IMG/VR virus record: IMGVR_UViG_3300032731_000205
Location: 1-25,056 of that record
Direction: 5' to 3' (one strand)
DNA length: 25,056 nt
DNA from: a virus
In this document: one piece after another, positions 1 through 8,400 of the stretch
Numbering within the stretch: the stretch's first letter is position 1
Layout: the number at the start of each line of letters is the position of its first letter
Notes under the pieces: generated by a model
Seen by the model: only the letters and a program-made list of their open reading frames with translations
What the model was told of the DNA's origin: nothing
Databases searched by the model: none
Program-made: the position numbers and the translations under genes

Positions 1-1194
1 ACCAATGGTTGCTGAGAAAGCATTGGCTGAGAACCGAAGCAACAACCGCCGAACCTTAGCGGACACATCAGTTGTGGTTATATCCGATAAATCGTCTGCC
101 GTAGCTGTGGCGTTCAATGCACCTATTAAGGTAGCATTAGCCAAAATAGTAGTTTTTAATGCTCCAAGACCATCGGTAACATTACTCAGGTCGGTCTGGA
201 TGCCGTCAACTACAGTTTTAACAGCTCCTACGTTGGTGGTAAGGGTATCAATCAGACTCTTAATGTTGGCTAGACCATTAGTAGCGTTGTCCAGAATATC
301 AGTGTAGGTCAGGATTTGGGCGATGTCCGTCCCCAAGTCCCCAGAGGAGTCCCATCTTGCCCCGATAATTACATCCAGCGACCTAGCTATGTCGCCTATC
401 TTAGCCGAGATAGAGGCTAAGGTTTCACCAGTCGGGTCGCCCACATCAGTCTGAACCGCATCAATCAAATCCTTGAGAGCAGATAAGCCATAGGTGGCAC
501 TTAATAAAAGTGTAACCAACTGCTTAACATAAGCCATCACATAGTCTGTAGTTGTTACCGCTCCTGTGGCTGCTGCCGTAGCCTTCGTGCCTAGTGAGGC
601 AAGTAGGGGATGGATAATCAGAACCTCATCATCAACAGCTATTGGTGCTGTGAAAGCTGCGTGTTGGAACGTGCCATCACCAGTTGTATAGGCTACTACT
701 GGTTTCTGCTCGCCTTGTGGAGCAGCCCCATCTGCCTTGAAAACAAATATCTCATAAGGAGTGCCCGCAGCAGGCAAGAAGGTGCTTGCCCCTAGACCAG
801 CTAGACCTAGCACCTTGAAGTGAGTGGTATCAGTATAGGTAGTAACTACGCCAAAGAAAGCCAAGCCGTAGTCAGCATATTTTTCAATAAAATTAACGGC
901 GGTATTAAGGTCAGTTACACTCTTAGCCGTTATATTAAGAGCCACTTGAACGCCGACAGAATGAGCAGCAGCCGATGTGTCTTGCTGTGCTCTTGTAACT
1001 GTCAGGGTATCGGTAACACGATTAGTGCACCGCATAATTTCATCTTCAATGGTTATGTCAAAAGGATAAGTAGAAGGAAACCTAGCTCCTTCACCAGCAA
1101 TTACTACAACGCTGACATCAGCATCGTCAATAGCTGTAACGAGCTTACTATAAGCTCGGTTCTTTACTACCAGAAAATCAGTTGCACCAGCCAT
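1..1194 (-). CDS. Phage structural (tail/fibre-side) protein, partial at left edge
   Basis: The minus strand is open from the ATG at 1194 to the window edge, giving at least 398 residues with no stop. An AGGTGAT ribosome site lies 6 bases upstream. Residues about 15-90 form a small beta-rich module with the signature TLTVTRAQ followed by an AAAH turn, which is shared with the protein at 2584-3456 and is common in phage tail or decoration proteins. From about residue 225 the protein is rich in regularly spaced hydrophobic residues with repeats such as IDTLTTNVGAVKTVVDGIQT, as in a coiled-coil stalk. It is the last visible gene of the structural operon. I infer a virion surface or tail-associated role. 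The C-terminus, and with it any receptor-binding domain, lies outside the window. Confidence 0.75.
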   Translation of the reverse strand, partial: MAGATDFLVVKNRAYSKLVTAIDDADVSVVVIAGEGARFPSTYPFDITIEDEIMRCTNRVTDTLTVTRAQQDTSAAAHSVGVQVALNITAKSVTDLNTAVNFIEKYADYGLAFFGVVTTYTDTTHFKVLGLAGLGASTFLPAAGTPYEIFVFKADGAAPQGEQKPVVAYTTGDGTFQHAAFTAPIAVDDEVLIIHPLLASLGTKATAAATGAVTTTDYVMAYVKQLVTLLLSATYGLSALKDLIDAVQTDVGDPTGETLASISAKIGDIARSLDVIIGARWDSSGDLGTDIAQILTYTDILDNATNGLANIKSLIDTLTTNVGAVKTVVDGIQTDLSNVTDGLGALKTTILANATLIGALNATATADDLSDITTTDVSAKVRRLLLRFSANAFSATIG

Positions 1195-1206
1195 AATATC
1201 ACCTAC

Positions 1207-1812
1207 TTAATCTACTGGAAAGAGTTGCGTTATCCTTTGTTTGGTTTTCAGGGCTAAGCCACTATTGAACTTGCCCTCCTGAACCTGTGCCCAAGTCAAA
1301 TGCTCCCTTGATACCCTAGTCCCACCTATATTCATCTTGTTGATTTGGGTGCGAGACCTAGACCTAGCTGCCTTAGCAGCCACGCCAATCACAAGCAGTT
1401 TCTCAAGGTCAGGTGGTAAGGTAGAAGTAGACTCCGTTACGCTGTGGAGCTTGTGGCAGTATAGGTAAGCCGTCTCGTCCCCTGATGGTCGCCTGTTAGT
1501 AACTACCCTGACCGTATCACCGAACCTAGTAACATTCCTGTAATCAGGGTTTGGTGTAGTGCCGACAGGATACTCCGCATATCGGACAGAGATTAAATCC
1601 TCTATCGTGCTGACATCAGTCTCAATAGAGTTGACAGTGAGGGTAACGCTTTCCTTGACTTCATAGGGTCTAGCGTTTGATATATCCAAGAGGACAGCAG
1701 TTATGAATATGTCTAGCTCGTCATCTTCCCATTCCATCGTCTTATTAACATCAAACTCATCCCTCAAGAGCTGACGAACTAGAGCACGGATGCCATCTAA
1801 GTTATTCGCCAT
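1207..1812 (-). CDS. Head-tail connector (adaptor)-like protein
   Basis: This is a 201-aa protein with an N-terminal helical segment (IRALVRQLLRDE, then a WEDDELDIFI stretch at about 27-36), a central beta-rich part and a C-terminal helical, basic part. Its size, this layout and its position just after the coat-protein cluster resemble phage gp6-type head-tail connector or adaptor proteins, which form a ring under the portal. I see no catalytic motif. The ATG at 1812 has an AGGTG site 5 bases upstream. It sits 7 bases after the stop of the 80-aa basic gene and 12 bases before the next structural gene. The family assignment is inferred from position and general pattern; a tail completion protein is the main alternative. 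Confidence 0.55.
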   Translation of the reverse strand: MANNLDGIRALVRQLLRDEFDVNKTMEWEDDELDIFITAVLLDISNARPYEVKESVTLTVNSIETDVSTIEDLISVRYAEYPVGTTPNPDYRNVTRFGDTVRVVTNRRPSGDETAYLYCHKLHSVTESTSTLPPDLEKLLVIGVAAKAARSRSRTQINKMNIGGTRVSREHLTWAQVQEGKFNSGLALKTKQRITQLFPVD

Positions 1813-1819
1813 TTAGCAC

Positions 1820-2062
1820 CTATCTTCGGCTTCGGCTACCTTTGCTCTTGGAGCTACTTCGGCTATGGCTTGTTGAGTGTTTGGCACTTGGCGGTTTATA
1901 TGTTCTGGCTTTCTTTTTGCCAGTAGGTTTGAAGCCGTGCTCAAGACCTCTTATCAAACTAGCCTGAGCCTGAGCCTTCTGATGAGTAGTGCTCTTAGCT
2001 TTAACTCCGCTAGGAGTGCTAACTTCGTAGCCGTCAACCTTTCTTACTTTTACAGGACACAT
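1820..2062 (-). CDS. Small basic phage protein with Ser/Arg-rich tail
   Basis: This 80-aa protein starts with a compact part built around KVDGYEVSTPSGVKAKSTT and a short helix, LIRGLEHGFKPTGK, an arrangement I have seen in small conserved proteins of phage structural operons. Its last 25 or so residues are almost entirely Ser, Lys, Arg and His (for example SHSRSSSKSKGSRSRR). The ATG at 2062 follows a run of Gs that can act as the ribosome site. The function is unknown. The basic tail would allow binding to DNA or to acidic virion surfaces, but that is inference. Confidence 0.65.
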   Translation of the reverse strand: MCPVKVRKVDGYEVSTPSGVKAKSTTHQKAQAQASLIRGLEHGFKPTGKKKARTYKPPSAKHSTSHSRSSSKSKGSRSRR

Positions 2063-2071
2063 AATGCCCCC

Positions 2072-2518
2072 CTAGTCCTTCTCCTCCTCTGGTGGAAAGA
2101 ACTTATCGTAAAGGCTTTCGTGAGCTTCGGTTAATTGCTTGGTGTCATTGAGCCGTTTCATAGCAGCAGAAGCTATGCTGTGAGCCTTAGTGCCCAGATG
2201 TATCTCTTTCTCTAACCCCACCGACTCTGGCGGAATAAAGAGGTTCATTACCCCAGTAGGTATCATCAAAAGCTCGTGCTTTCCACAGGTCGGTTGTTCC
2301 ATAAAGAAGCCTTTGTTATCACAGGTAAGCCGTTGACCCTCCTTATCTTCACCACGATAAGGGCACACATACTCGTTCCGTGCCTCAAAAGACTTCAATT
2401 CCTCCTCGCTAAAGCTCAGTGTCTCTCGGAGCTTACGCAGGATTTTGATGGTCAGTATGTCCTCTTTCTCTGGCAAAGCCCCTAGTAGTTGCGTCCTTTC
2501 CAGTATGGTCAGTTTCAT
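2072..2518 (-). CDS. Conserved phage protein with Cys/His cluster
   Basis: This is a 148-aa protein. The N-terminal 45 residues (ERTQLLGALPEKEDILTIKI, then a LSFSEEEL stretch) match a pattern I recognise from small hypothetical proteins in phage structural operons. It then carries C52, C66, C78 and H81, spaced so that they could bind one zinc ion. The C-terminal half is helical and charged. The ATG at 2518 has AAAGGGAG 8 bases upstream. It lies between the beta-rich structural gene and the basic small gene. The function is unknown; a role in head or tail completion is only suggested by position. Confidence 0.65.
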   Translation of the reverse strand: MKLTILERTQLLGALPEKEDILTIKILRKLRETLSFSEEELKSFEARNEYVCPYRGEDKEGQRLTCDNKGFFMEQPTCGKHELLMIPTGVMNLFIPPESVGLEKEIHLGTKAHSIASAAMKRLNDTKQLTEAHESLYDKFFPPEEEKD

Positions 2519-2545
2519 TTTTATACTCCCTTTCCGAGTTTATTT

Positions 2546-2571
2546 GGGGGAGATTTTTAAGGCTCTCCCCC
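2546..2571 (-). other. Hairpin between structural genes
   Basis: A perfect 8-bp inverted repeat, GGGGGAGA with TCTCCCCC, encloses a 10-base loop. It lies in the gap between the stop of the gene at 2584 and the ribosome site of the gene at 2518. In the minus-strand transcript the stem is followed by AAATAAAC, not a U run, so it does not look like a full intrinsic terminator. It may set mRNA stability or partly attenuate distal gene expression. Confidence 0.5.
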
Positions 2572-2583
2572 TTGCCTTATATG

Positions 2584-3456
2584 TTATGCGTCAGCAACAC
2601 CAAGTAGGTAAAAGGTGGTTGAACCCATCAAGCACCTTACCTTATGTGTCCAAGTAGCTGTGCTAGTATCTACCGCAGCAGCAACAGGACCGACACCCCA
2701 AGCACCTTCTTGCTCAATGAAGTTGGTGGCAACCTTAGCGTTGTTGTTTGCCTGCAAGTAGAGGATACTGGTTGGTGTGCCTGTGCCGTGATTTCTAAAG
2801 CGGATAAATGCTTCACGGGTAGCAGCACTAGCCGTTGGATTGCCTGTTTGCAGGTCAAGGATATGCTCGTAGGTAACACCAGTGCCTATGTTATCCATAT
2901 AGATGCTCAAGGCACTAATCAGCCCTATGGTCGGGTTACCTGATTGGCAGAAGTATAGGCTGGCGATATAAGCATAGGGCGTATCCCCAGTAACAGTCAG
3001 GTCTATACCAAGACTATTATGCTCCCCACTACCTGTCTTCGCCCCACTTGCGGTTGCTGCGATATACAGCCCCCTAGAATAGCCCGAAGCATTAGTAGTG
3101 GTGTCAGTAACGGTCAAGGACATAGCGTTTAACGCTGTAGAGCCTGCTATGGTTACAGTCAGCCCATCAAGGTTGATGTTCACAGCACCAATTTCACAGT
3201 GATGGAACAGGGTATTGTCTCCGTGTGCTACCGCCGTAGTGCCCCCCTGTGCCCTGACGATGGTCAGCGTCTTGGTGGCTGTCGCAACAGCCGTAACCTT
3301 GACAACCTCCTCATCAACGCTACCACAGTCAAGCAATGCCATAAATGGGGCAGTAGGAATATCGGTAACACTCTTGAGCACCAATTCGGTATCATCTGCG
3401 TCTATCGCTGCCGTGATGTATGAGTTCCACAAAGCTAATAAAGTTAGAGTTTTCAC
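2584..3456 (-). CDS. Beta-rich structural protein (decoration or fibre type)
   Basis: This is a 290-aa protein read from a GTG at 3456, with AAGGAG 11 bases upstream; no better in-frame start is seen. Residues about 10-85 form the same module as in the left-edge gene (TKTLTIVRAQGGTTAVAHGD and flanks). The rest is Gly, Thr, Ser and Ala rich with alternating hydrophobic residues, as in beta-solenoid or beta-sandwich virion surface proteins. It is directly downstream of the coat gene, a usual place for head decoration or head-fibre genes. I infer a capsid or tail surface role; no enzymatic motif is visible. Confidence 0.65.
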   Translation of the reverse strand: MKTLTLLALWNSYITAAIDADDTELVLKSVTDIPTAPFMALLDCGSVDEEVVKVTAVATATKTLTIVRAQGGTTAVAHGDNTLFHHCEIGAVNINLDGLTVTIAGSTALNAMSLTVTDTTTNASGYSRGLYIAATASGAKTGSGEHNSLGIDLTVTGDTPYAYIASLYFCQSGNPTIGLISALSIYMDNIGTGVTYEHILDLQTGNPTASAATREAFIRFRNHGTGTPTSILYLQANNNAKVATNFIEQEGAWGVGPVAAAVDTSTATWTHKVRCLMGSTTFYLLGVADA

Positions 3457-3532
3457 TTCCTTAACTTCTCCTTATTTTATTTCATCAGAGAGGAAGTGTT
3501 ACGTCCCCCTCCCGACCTTTATTTTGACCAGA

Positions 3533-4660
3533 TTAACTAGCGTCATACAGACGGACAGCGAGTTCAGGTGTCAGGGTCTTGAAGCCACAGAGCAAGGATA
3601 TGGTCATCAGGTTCTTGAACTGTGGTGTAACGTAGTCATAGACCACGTTCATCGTGATGCCATTGTAGGCTACAGTAGCACCCTTCGCCCCACCCAGAGG
3701 CGGTTCTAGCGGTGCTGACACCATCGCAAAGGCGTTCTTGTGGAATAACAGGTTTTCCTTGCTGGTCGTGGCAGCAGCGTGGAAGGTAACGACCTTATCA
3801 TTTTCAACCGCAGCGTTCAGAGCAGGATAGATAGGGAAGTCAGCCTCATTGCCAGATAAAAGCACATCAGCAGTTATTACATACTGACCAGTATTATCTG
3901 CAATGGTGATGATAGTTCCCTTAGCTATCGTATCCGCACTTGCTAGATTGTCAATGTGAATGGTTGTCGTGCCAGCAGGATAGGTAGTCCCTGTGTCAAT
4001 AATCCCGCTAACATCGGTTGAGCCTATAGCGTGGGTCTGGATGTTCTGGTTCTCAAAGAAGTCAAAGCCAAAGATACGCCCCAGAGAGGCTTCACGGAGA
4101 GCCGTTGTAACCCCTGTCTTATCTAAGTCTCGGAAAGCATCCAGAGCAAGCAACGAAGCAGTAGTAAGCGGACTCATTACCGCATACCTGTTCCTCTGCG
4201 GAGCTTTGTTGTTGCCCATTACCTTACGAGCATTTAGTAAGTCAGCGATGCTAGTTGTGGTCTCACAGTCCTCATAGTAGGGGATGTCCTTGTAGAGCGA
4301 TGCCAGTTTAACATCAACCTTATCGGCAATCGCCTGCACCGCAGGCTCAATGAACTGACTGTAGAAGCTCCTGACTTCTAATGTCAACTGTTTCGCTCCT
4401 ACCTGTAAAGGCACAACGATAATAGTGTCCATCAAAACGTCAATCTTTTCCTCTACAACGTTCTGGAATTGCCCAGTGAGGTCGCCGTCAAACTCAACAG
4501 CGTCTACCGTTATCGGCTTAGTAACCTGAACGGTATCCCCTACGTGTTTGAACTCTTTGGAGTAATCCTTGAAACAAAGACCCCCGAAAACCCAGTTGTT
4601 CAAGAGGGCGATTAAGCCCATCTTGGCTACAGCAGTTGGGGTAATCAGCGTATTCGCCAA
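3533..4660 (-). CDS. Major coat (capsid) protein, P22 type
   Basis: This 375-aa protein builds the icosahedral head. Its N-terminus shows the pattern of the P22 coat protein family (HK97 fold): ALLNNWVFGGL at 18-28, KDYSKEF, the GDTVQVTKP strand at 41-49, then FIEPAVQAIADKVD at about 103-116. Residues about 225-295 are a Thr/Ile/Val-rich insertion, in the place of the beta-barrel I-domain of P22 gp5. The C-terminus ends with strands typical of the family (TPELAVRLYD). Translation appears to start at TTG (4660), because AGGAGGG lies 9 bases upstream and no ATG is placed better. It follows the scaffold gene by 22 bases, as expected for co-assembly. Confidence 0.9.
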   Translation of the reverse strand: MANTLITPTAVAKMGLIALLNNWVFGGLCFKDYSKEFKHVGDTVQVTKPITVDAVEFDGDLTGQFQNVVEEKIDVLMDTIIVVPLQVGAKQLTLEVRSFYSQFIEPAVQAIADKVDVKLASLYKDIPYYEDCETTTSIADLLNARKVMGNNKAPQRNRYAVMSPLTTASLLALDAFRDLDKTGVTTALREASLGRIFGFDFFENQNIQTHAIGSTDVSGIIDTGTTYPAGTTTIHIDNLASADTIAKGTIITIADNTGQYVITADVLLSGNEADFPIYPALNAAVENDKVVTFHAAATTSKENLLFHKNAFAMVSAPLEPPLGGAKGATVAYNGITMNVVYDYVTPQFKNLMTISLLCGFKTLTPELAVRLYDAS

Positions 4661-4682
4661 TCTCTTGTCCCTCCTATTTTAT

Positions 4683-5423
4683 TTATTTAGGCGGCGGGGC
4701 AAGCTCCTTCTCTAAGTCCCCTGTCGGCATTTTCTCAGCCGACTCAGAAGTTAAAGCAGTTTCCCTTGCACCAGCGGACTCAGTTGAGATTGGCTCAAAA
4801 GACTGGACAGTGGGAACTTCATCCCCAAGAGGCTCAGTCTCAGTTTCAGTCGGGATAGCCTTCGTGCCAGCAATTCTAGCAGCAACTCTATCAAGGGCTT
4901 CCTCATCGGTTATGCCTAGCTCCTCAAGTTCAGCTACATCAAGTTTGTATTTGGCAGCAATCTTAGGGATGGTCAGCGTTGACTTCGTTCTAACTGCCTC
5001 ATCCTCGTCAGCTTTCACCTGTAGCTCTCGCACTTTAACCTTAGACTCCCTATCAATAATGTCTCTTTCACGCTGGTTCAGGCGGTCAGTTCTTTCAAAT
5101 GCTTGTATCGCACTTGGGTCTCCCGATTGACGAGCCGTATCAAATGCTCGGTTTCTGCTTTCGGTCTCAAGATGCTCAAGGCGAGTATTAAGAGTGTCAA
5201 CCTGACCTTTCAAATTATCCCTCTCGCCCTTCGTGGTTGTTAGCTCTTTCGCCCTACCTGCCGAAGCCTCCGCATCAGATTTCAGTTTGGCATAGTCCTT
5301 CTGGGACAAGGTAACTTTCTTGCCCTCTTGGGAAGTCTCTTTACCTTTCTGAGAAGTTGTCGGGGTCTGGTCAACCCCAAGTGCGTCCTTATTCAGGTTT
5401 TGATTGTCCCCTTGTTGAACCAT
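4683..5423 (-). CDS. Capsid scaffold protein
   Basis: This 246-aa protein is highly charged and poor in aromatic residues, with a long predicted coiled coil at about 40-140 (KDYAKLKSDAEASAGRAKEL and following heptads) and a disordered acidic Pro-rich C-terminus. Such proteins placed directly upstream of a coat gene are scaffolds that direct procapsid assembly and then leave. The ATG at 5423 has AGGAGG 9 bases upstream. No Ser-His-Asp or other protease motif is visible here or nearby, so the scaffold is probably released whole, as in P22. The assignment rests on position, composition and coiled coil rather than on a sequence motif. Confidence 0.75.
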   Translation of the reverse strand: MVQQGDNQNLNKDALGVDQTPTTSQKGKETSQEGKKVTLSQKDYAKLKSDAEASAGRAKELTTTKGERDNLKGQVDTLNTRLEHLETESRNRAFDTARQSGDPSAIQAFERTDRLNQRERDIIDRESKVKVRELQVKADEDEAVRTKSTLTIPKIAAKYKLDVAELEELGITDEEALDRVAARIAGTKAIPTETETEPLGDEVPTVQSFEPISTESAGARETALTSESAEKMPTGDLEKELAPPPK

Positions 5424-5481
5424 TATTGGTCAACCTCCTATTGTTTAATTCTTACCACAGGATTTAAGATTTGTCAAACTT

Positions 5482-8400
5482 TTATTTCATACGCTCCCTC
5501 CAATCCCTTAATAATGCGTCAAGTTCATCCGACCTTTCCTCATATTCCTCAAATTGCCTTTGCTGCTCTAACCATTTCTGATAGGCAGCACTAGCTTCTC
5601 CCTCGTAAGGCGAAATACCCTCTGTATCTCTTTTCTCAACAGGCGTGGATACTTTACCTGTTACGATTAGCCAATCATCCAGCTCAGGATATTTCACTCT
5701 CATTTCGTATCTAGGTTCACCTTTAGGCGTGAACTGGTATATCCCATAAAGTCGCCAGACCTCTCTTGACGGCACTTTTTCAAATGTCCTACGTTCCTTG
5801 AATATACCCAAAGTCAGCATCGTATCGTAGAATTGGCGGTGCTCCATCAAGAACCAGTCATCGTCATACCACTCGTCCTGACCCGATGGCTTGCCTTTGT
5901 CTATTATCAAATAATACTGGACAAAGTTATCTACTTGCTCCTCATAGCCAATCAAGTCTTTGTAGGCATCCCTGCGGTAGCGAGCTGTCTTGAACTCTCT
6001 GCCTAACGTGCCTGAGAATAATACTGACCTTGCCTTTGCCCTAGCTTCTGAGTCAGTAATGTAATCTGGCGAAGTGTTGTCGCCATAGGCATCCCAGATG
6101 TCAAACAGGTCTTGATACTGCTCGTATATTTCATCATACTGGACAGCAGGAACGTCCTCAGCTTTTGGAATATCAACACCCTGAATGGTGTTCATAGCCT
6201 GAGCAAACTCAGGGTGTTGTAGCAGAAATCTCTCTTGCCTGTATCCCCTTGCTGGCAGTTCGTAATACTGGACATACGTCTCTACCTGTTCGGGGGTGAA
6301 CCGCAAGAAGTCAGGTTCAATACCAACCGCAGAAAAGGCTCTACGCCTCCACCTATCAAGCCTGTATTCCTCATTACCCTCAAGGAAAGCAGCACGCTCT
6401 CTTTTAATAGCCAGAAGCCTATCATCATCATTGCTGATATGAGCGTGATTGTCAGGTATGCCCTCATTATACCAAGTGTCCTGCTCTCGCCACATCCTGT
6501 TGATGGTGAGCACAGGTATATTCCACTTGACGTTGCTCCTGCCGTTCTCCAAGATATAAACATCGTTATCAGGTAGACCGCCATCATCGGAAAGTTTATC
6601 GTTCTCCAAAGCCCAACGGTAAGCATCCGCATTATCTACCAGCCACATCTTACCTTCGGAACTGCCTGCCTCAAACTCATCTATTACCCTACCCCTATTT
6701 ACCCAAGCGTTGATTATCTTATCAGGTGTAGGCTTTTCATTAGTGCCGACCTCAATAGCTTCAACTCGCCTCAGTATATCCCTGAACTGTAGACCGCCAC
6801 CTACATCGGTCTGCATTATCTTGTCAATTGCAGCCTCTCTCTTGTCCTCATCCTCAATATCCTTAGCCAAATCCAGAGCATCGTATAAGTTCCTGTGCGT
6901 GGTTTTCAGTTCTAGCGATGGTATCGGCACGTCAGGGACTTCAACCCCTCGCCATTCGCAATAGTCTAGGTCTTTAGCCTTGAGAAGCTGAGCCTCCCAA
7001 CTATTAGATTTGCCCTCAGCTACCAGTTGCTCATAAAGGAAGTGGGTCTCTATGGACTTTTCAGGAGGGAGCGTCAAGGAGGGGATTGCACCGTTAGGAA
7101 TATCCAAGTCGGCGACCATCCTATTGAACTCGGTATAAGCCTCAAGGGTTAATATTGGGGCTTGACCCCATAAAGCTAATCTGGCATTGTCCTTCGGGTT
7201 AGCCCTGAGCCAATCAAGTCTAGGATTAGCACGAAGGTCGGGAATATCCTTGAGCATCTGTGCCTGCTCATCTTCGCTGGCACGGTGATACTTGCGAATT
7301 AGCTCTAGCTGTCGCTTGGTTAAGTTGCCCAGATAGGCTTTGGGATACTCCTTAATATGGTCGGCAAGCTCCTGTGGGTCTGTTATCCTTTGACGCTCCT
7401 GCCATTGGAGATAGTATTGCTCAAATGTAGTGCCTTCACTTGGGTCGGCATTTATCTTATAGATGGAAGTATTAGGATAGACACCAACTAGCTTTTCGCT
7501 GGTCTCCTTTTCAAACCAGTTGAACACGGTAGCAGGGATGCCAGCTTTACCTTCCAAGTCCTCAGCAGTAACCGCCTCAAGCGTCTCGGTATAATCACGG
7601 TTCAACTTCCGCATATCGTAAATATCAGGTAGCTCAAGTGATAACACTGGCACGTCCTCAATTACCTCGCCTAACCTGTTATCAGCTTCGCTCAGGCTGT
7701 GCTCCATTACCTCTGGGATTTCGCCCAAGAACAAGACCATAGCTCTGCGTGCTACCTCTGTTTTCAAAATGTCTATCTCGTCAATCTTGGCTCGCTTCTC
7801 CTCTGGGGTCATAGTCTTTGATTTGTAAATCACGTCCTGCTTCTGACGCAATTCAGATAAATCTCTTGCGACCCTCCTCAGATAGCGTGCAGCAGCCGAA
7901 TAGAATATATCCCCCTCAAAGTCATAATAGAACAACAGCTCAGGATGGGCTGCCTTATATGTCTCAAACTTCCCCTGCTCGTCCAGAGACAGCATTTCCT
8001 TGAGGTAACTCTCGCCCTTCTGATATTCCTCTAGCAGTTCATAGAACTTATTGACCGTCTCGCCAGACGAACCGTAGGGATTGCGAACTACGAAAGCCTT
8101 AATTACTGGTATGTCAGCCAGCGTGGGTGATGGCTCTGGTATATATGGGCTGACGCCTGTGCCTTTAAGGATACTGCCAAGAATATCCAAAGCATACGAA
8201 CCCAAGCCACCTGTCCACCCCCTAACCACATTCTCAAACTTGGCTGGCGATATGTTCAGCCATTCGCCTATTTTCTTGGAGAACTCGGAAGTCCAGCCTG
8301 TGTATTGCAGCTCAGGAGGCATATTCTTTCGGCTGTCTGGGACTATCTTTCTCGCCATAAAGAAGCTGTAGTTGGTTAGAGCCTCAATGACAGGCAGGAT

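Noticed and set aside
820-1257. Plus-strand ORF of 145 aa
   Set aside because: It is the antisense shadow of the structural gene that runs through 1194-1, which keeps an open frame, a ribosome site and a recognisable module.
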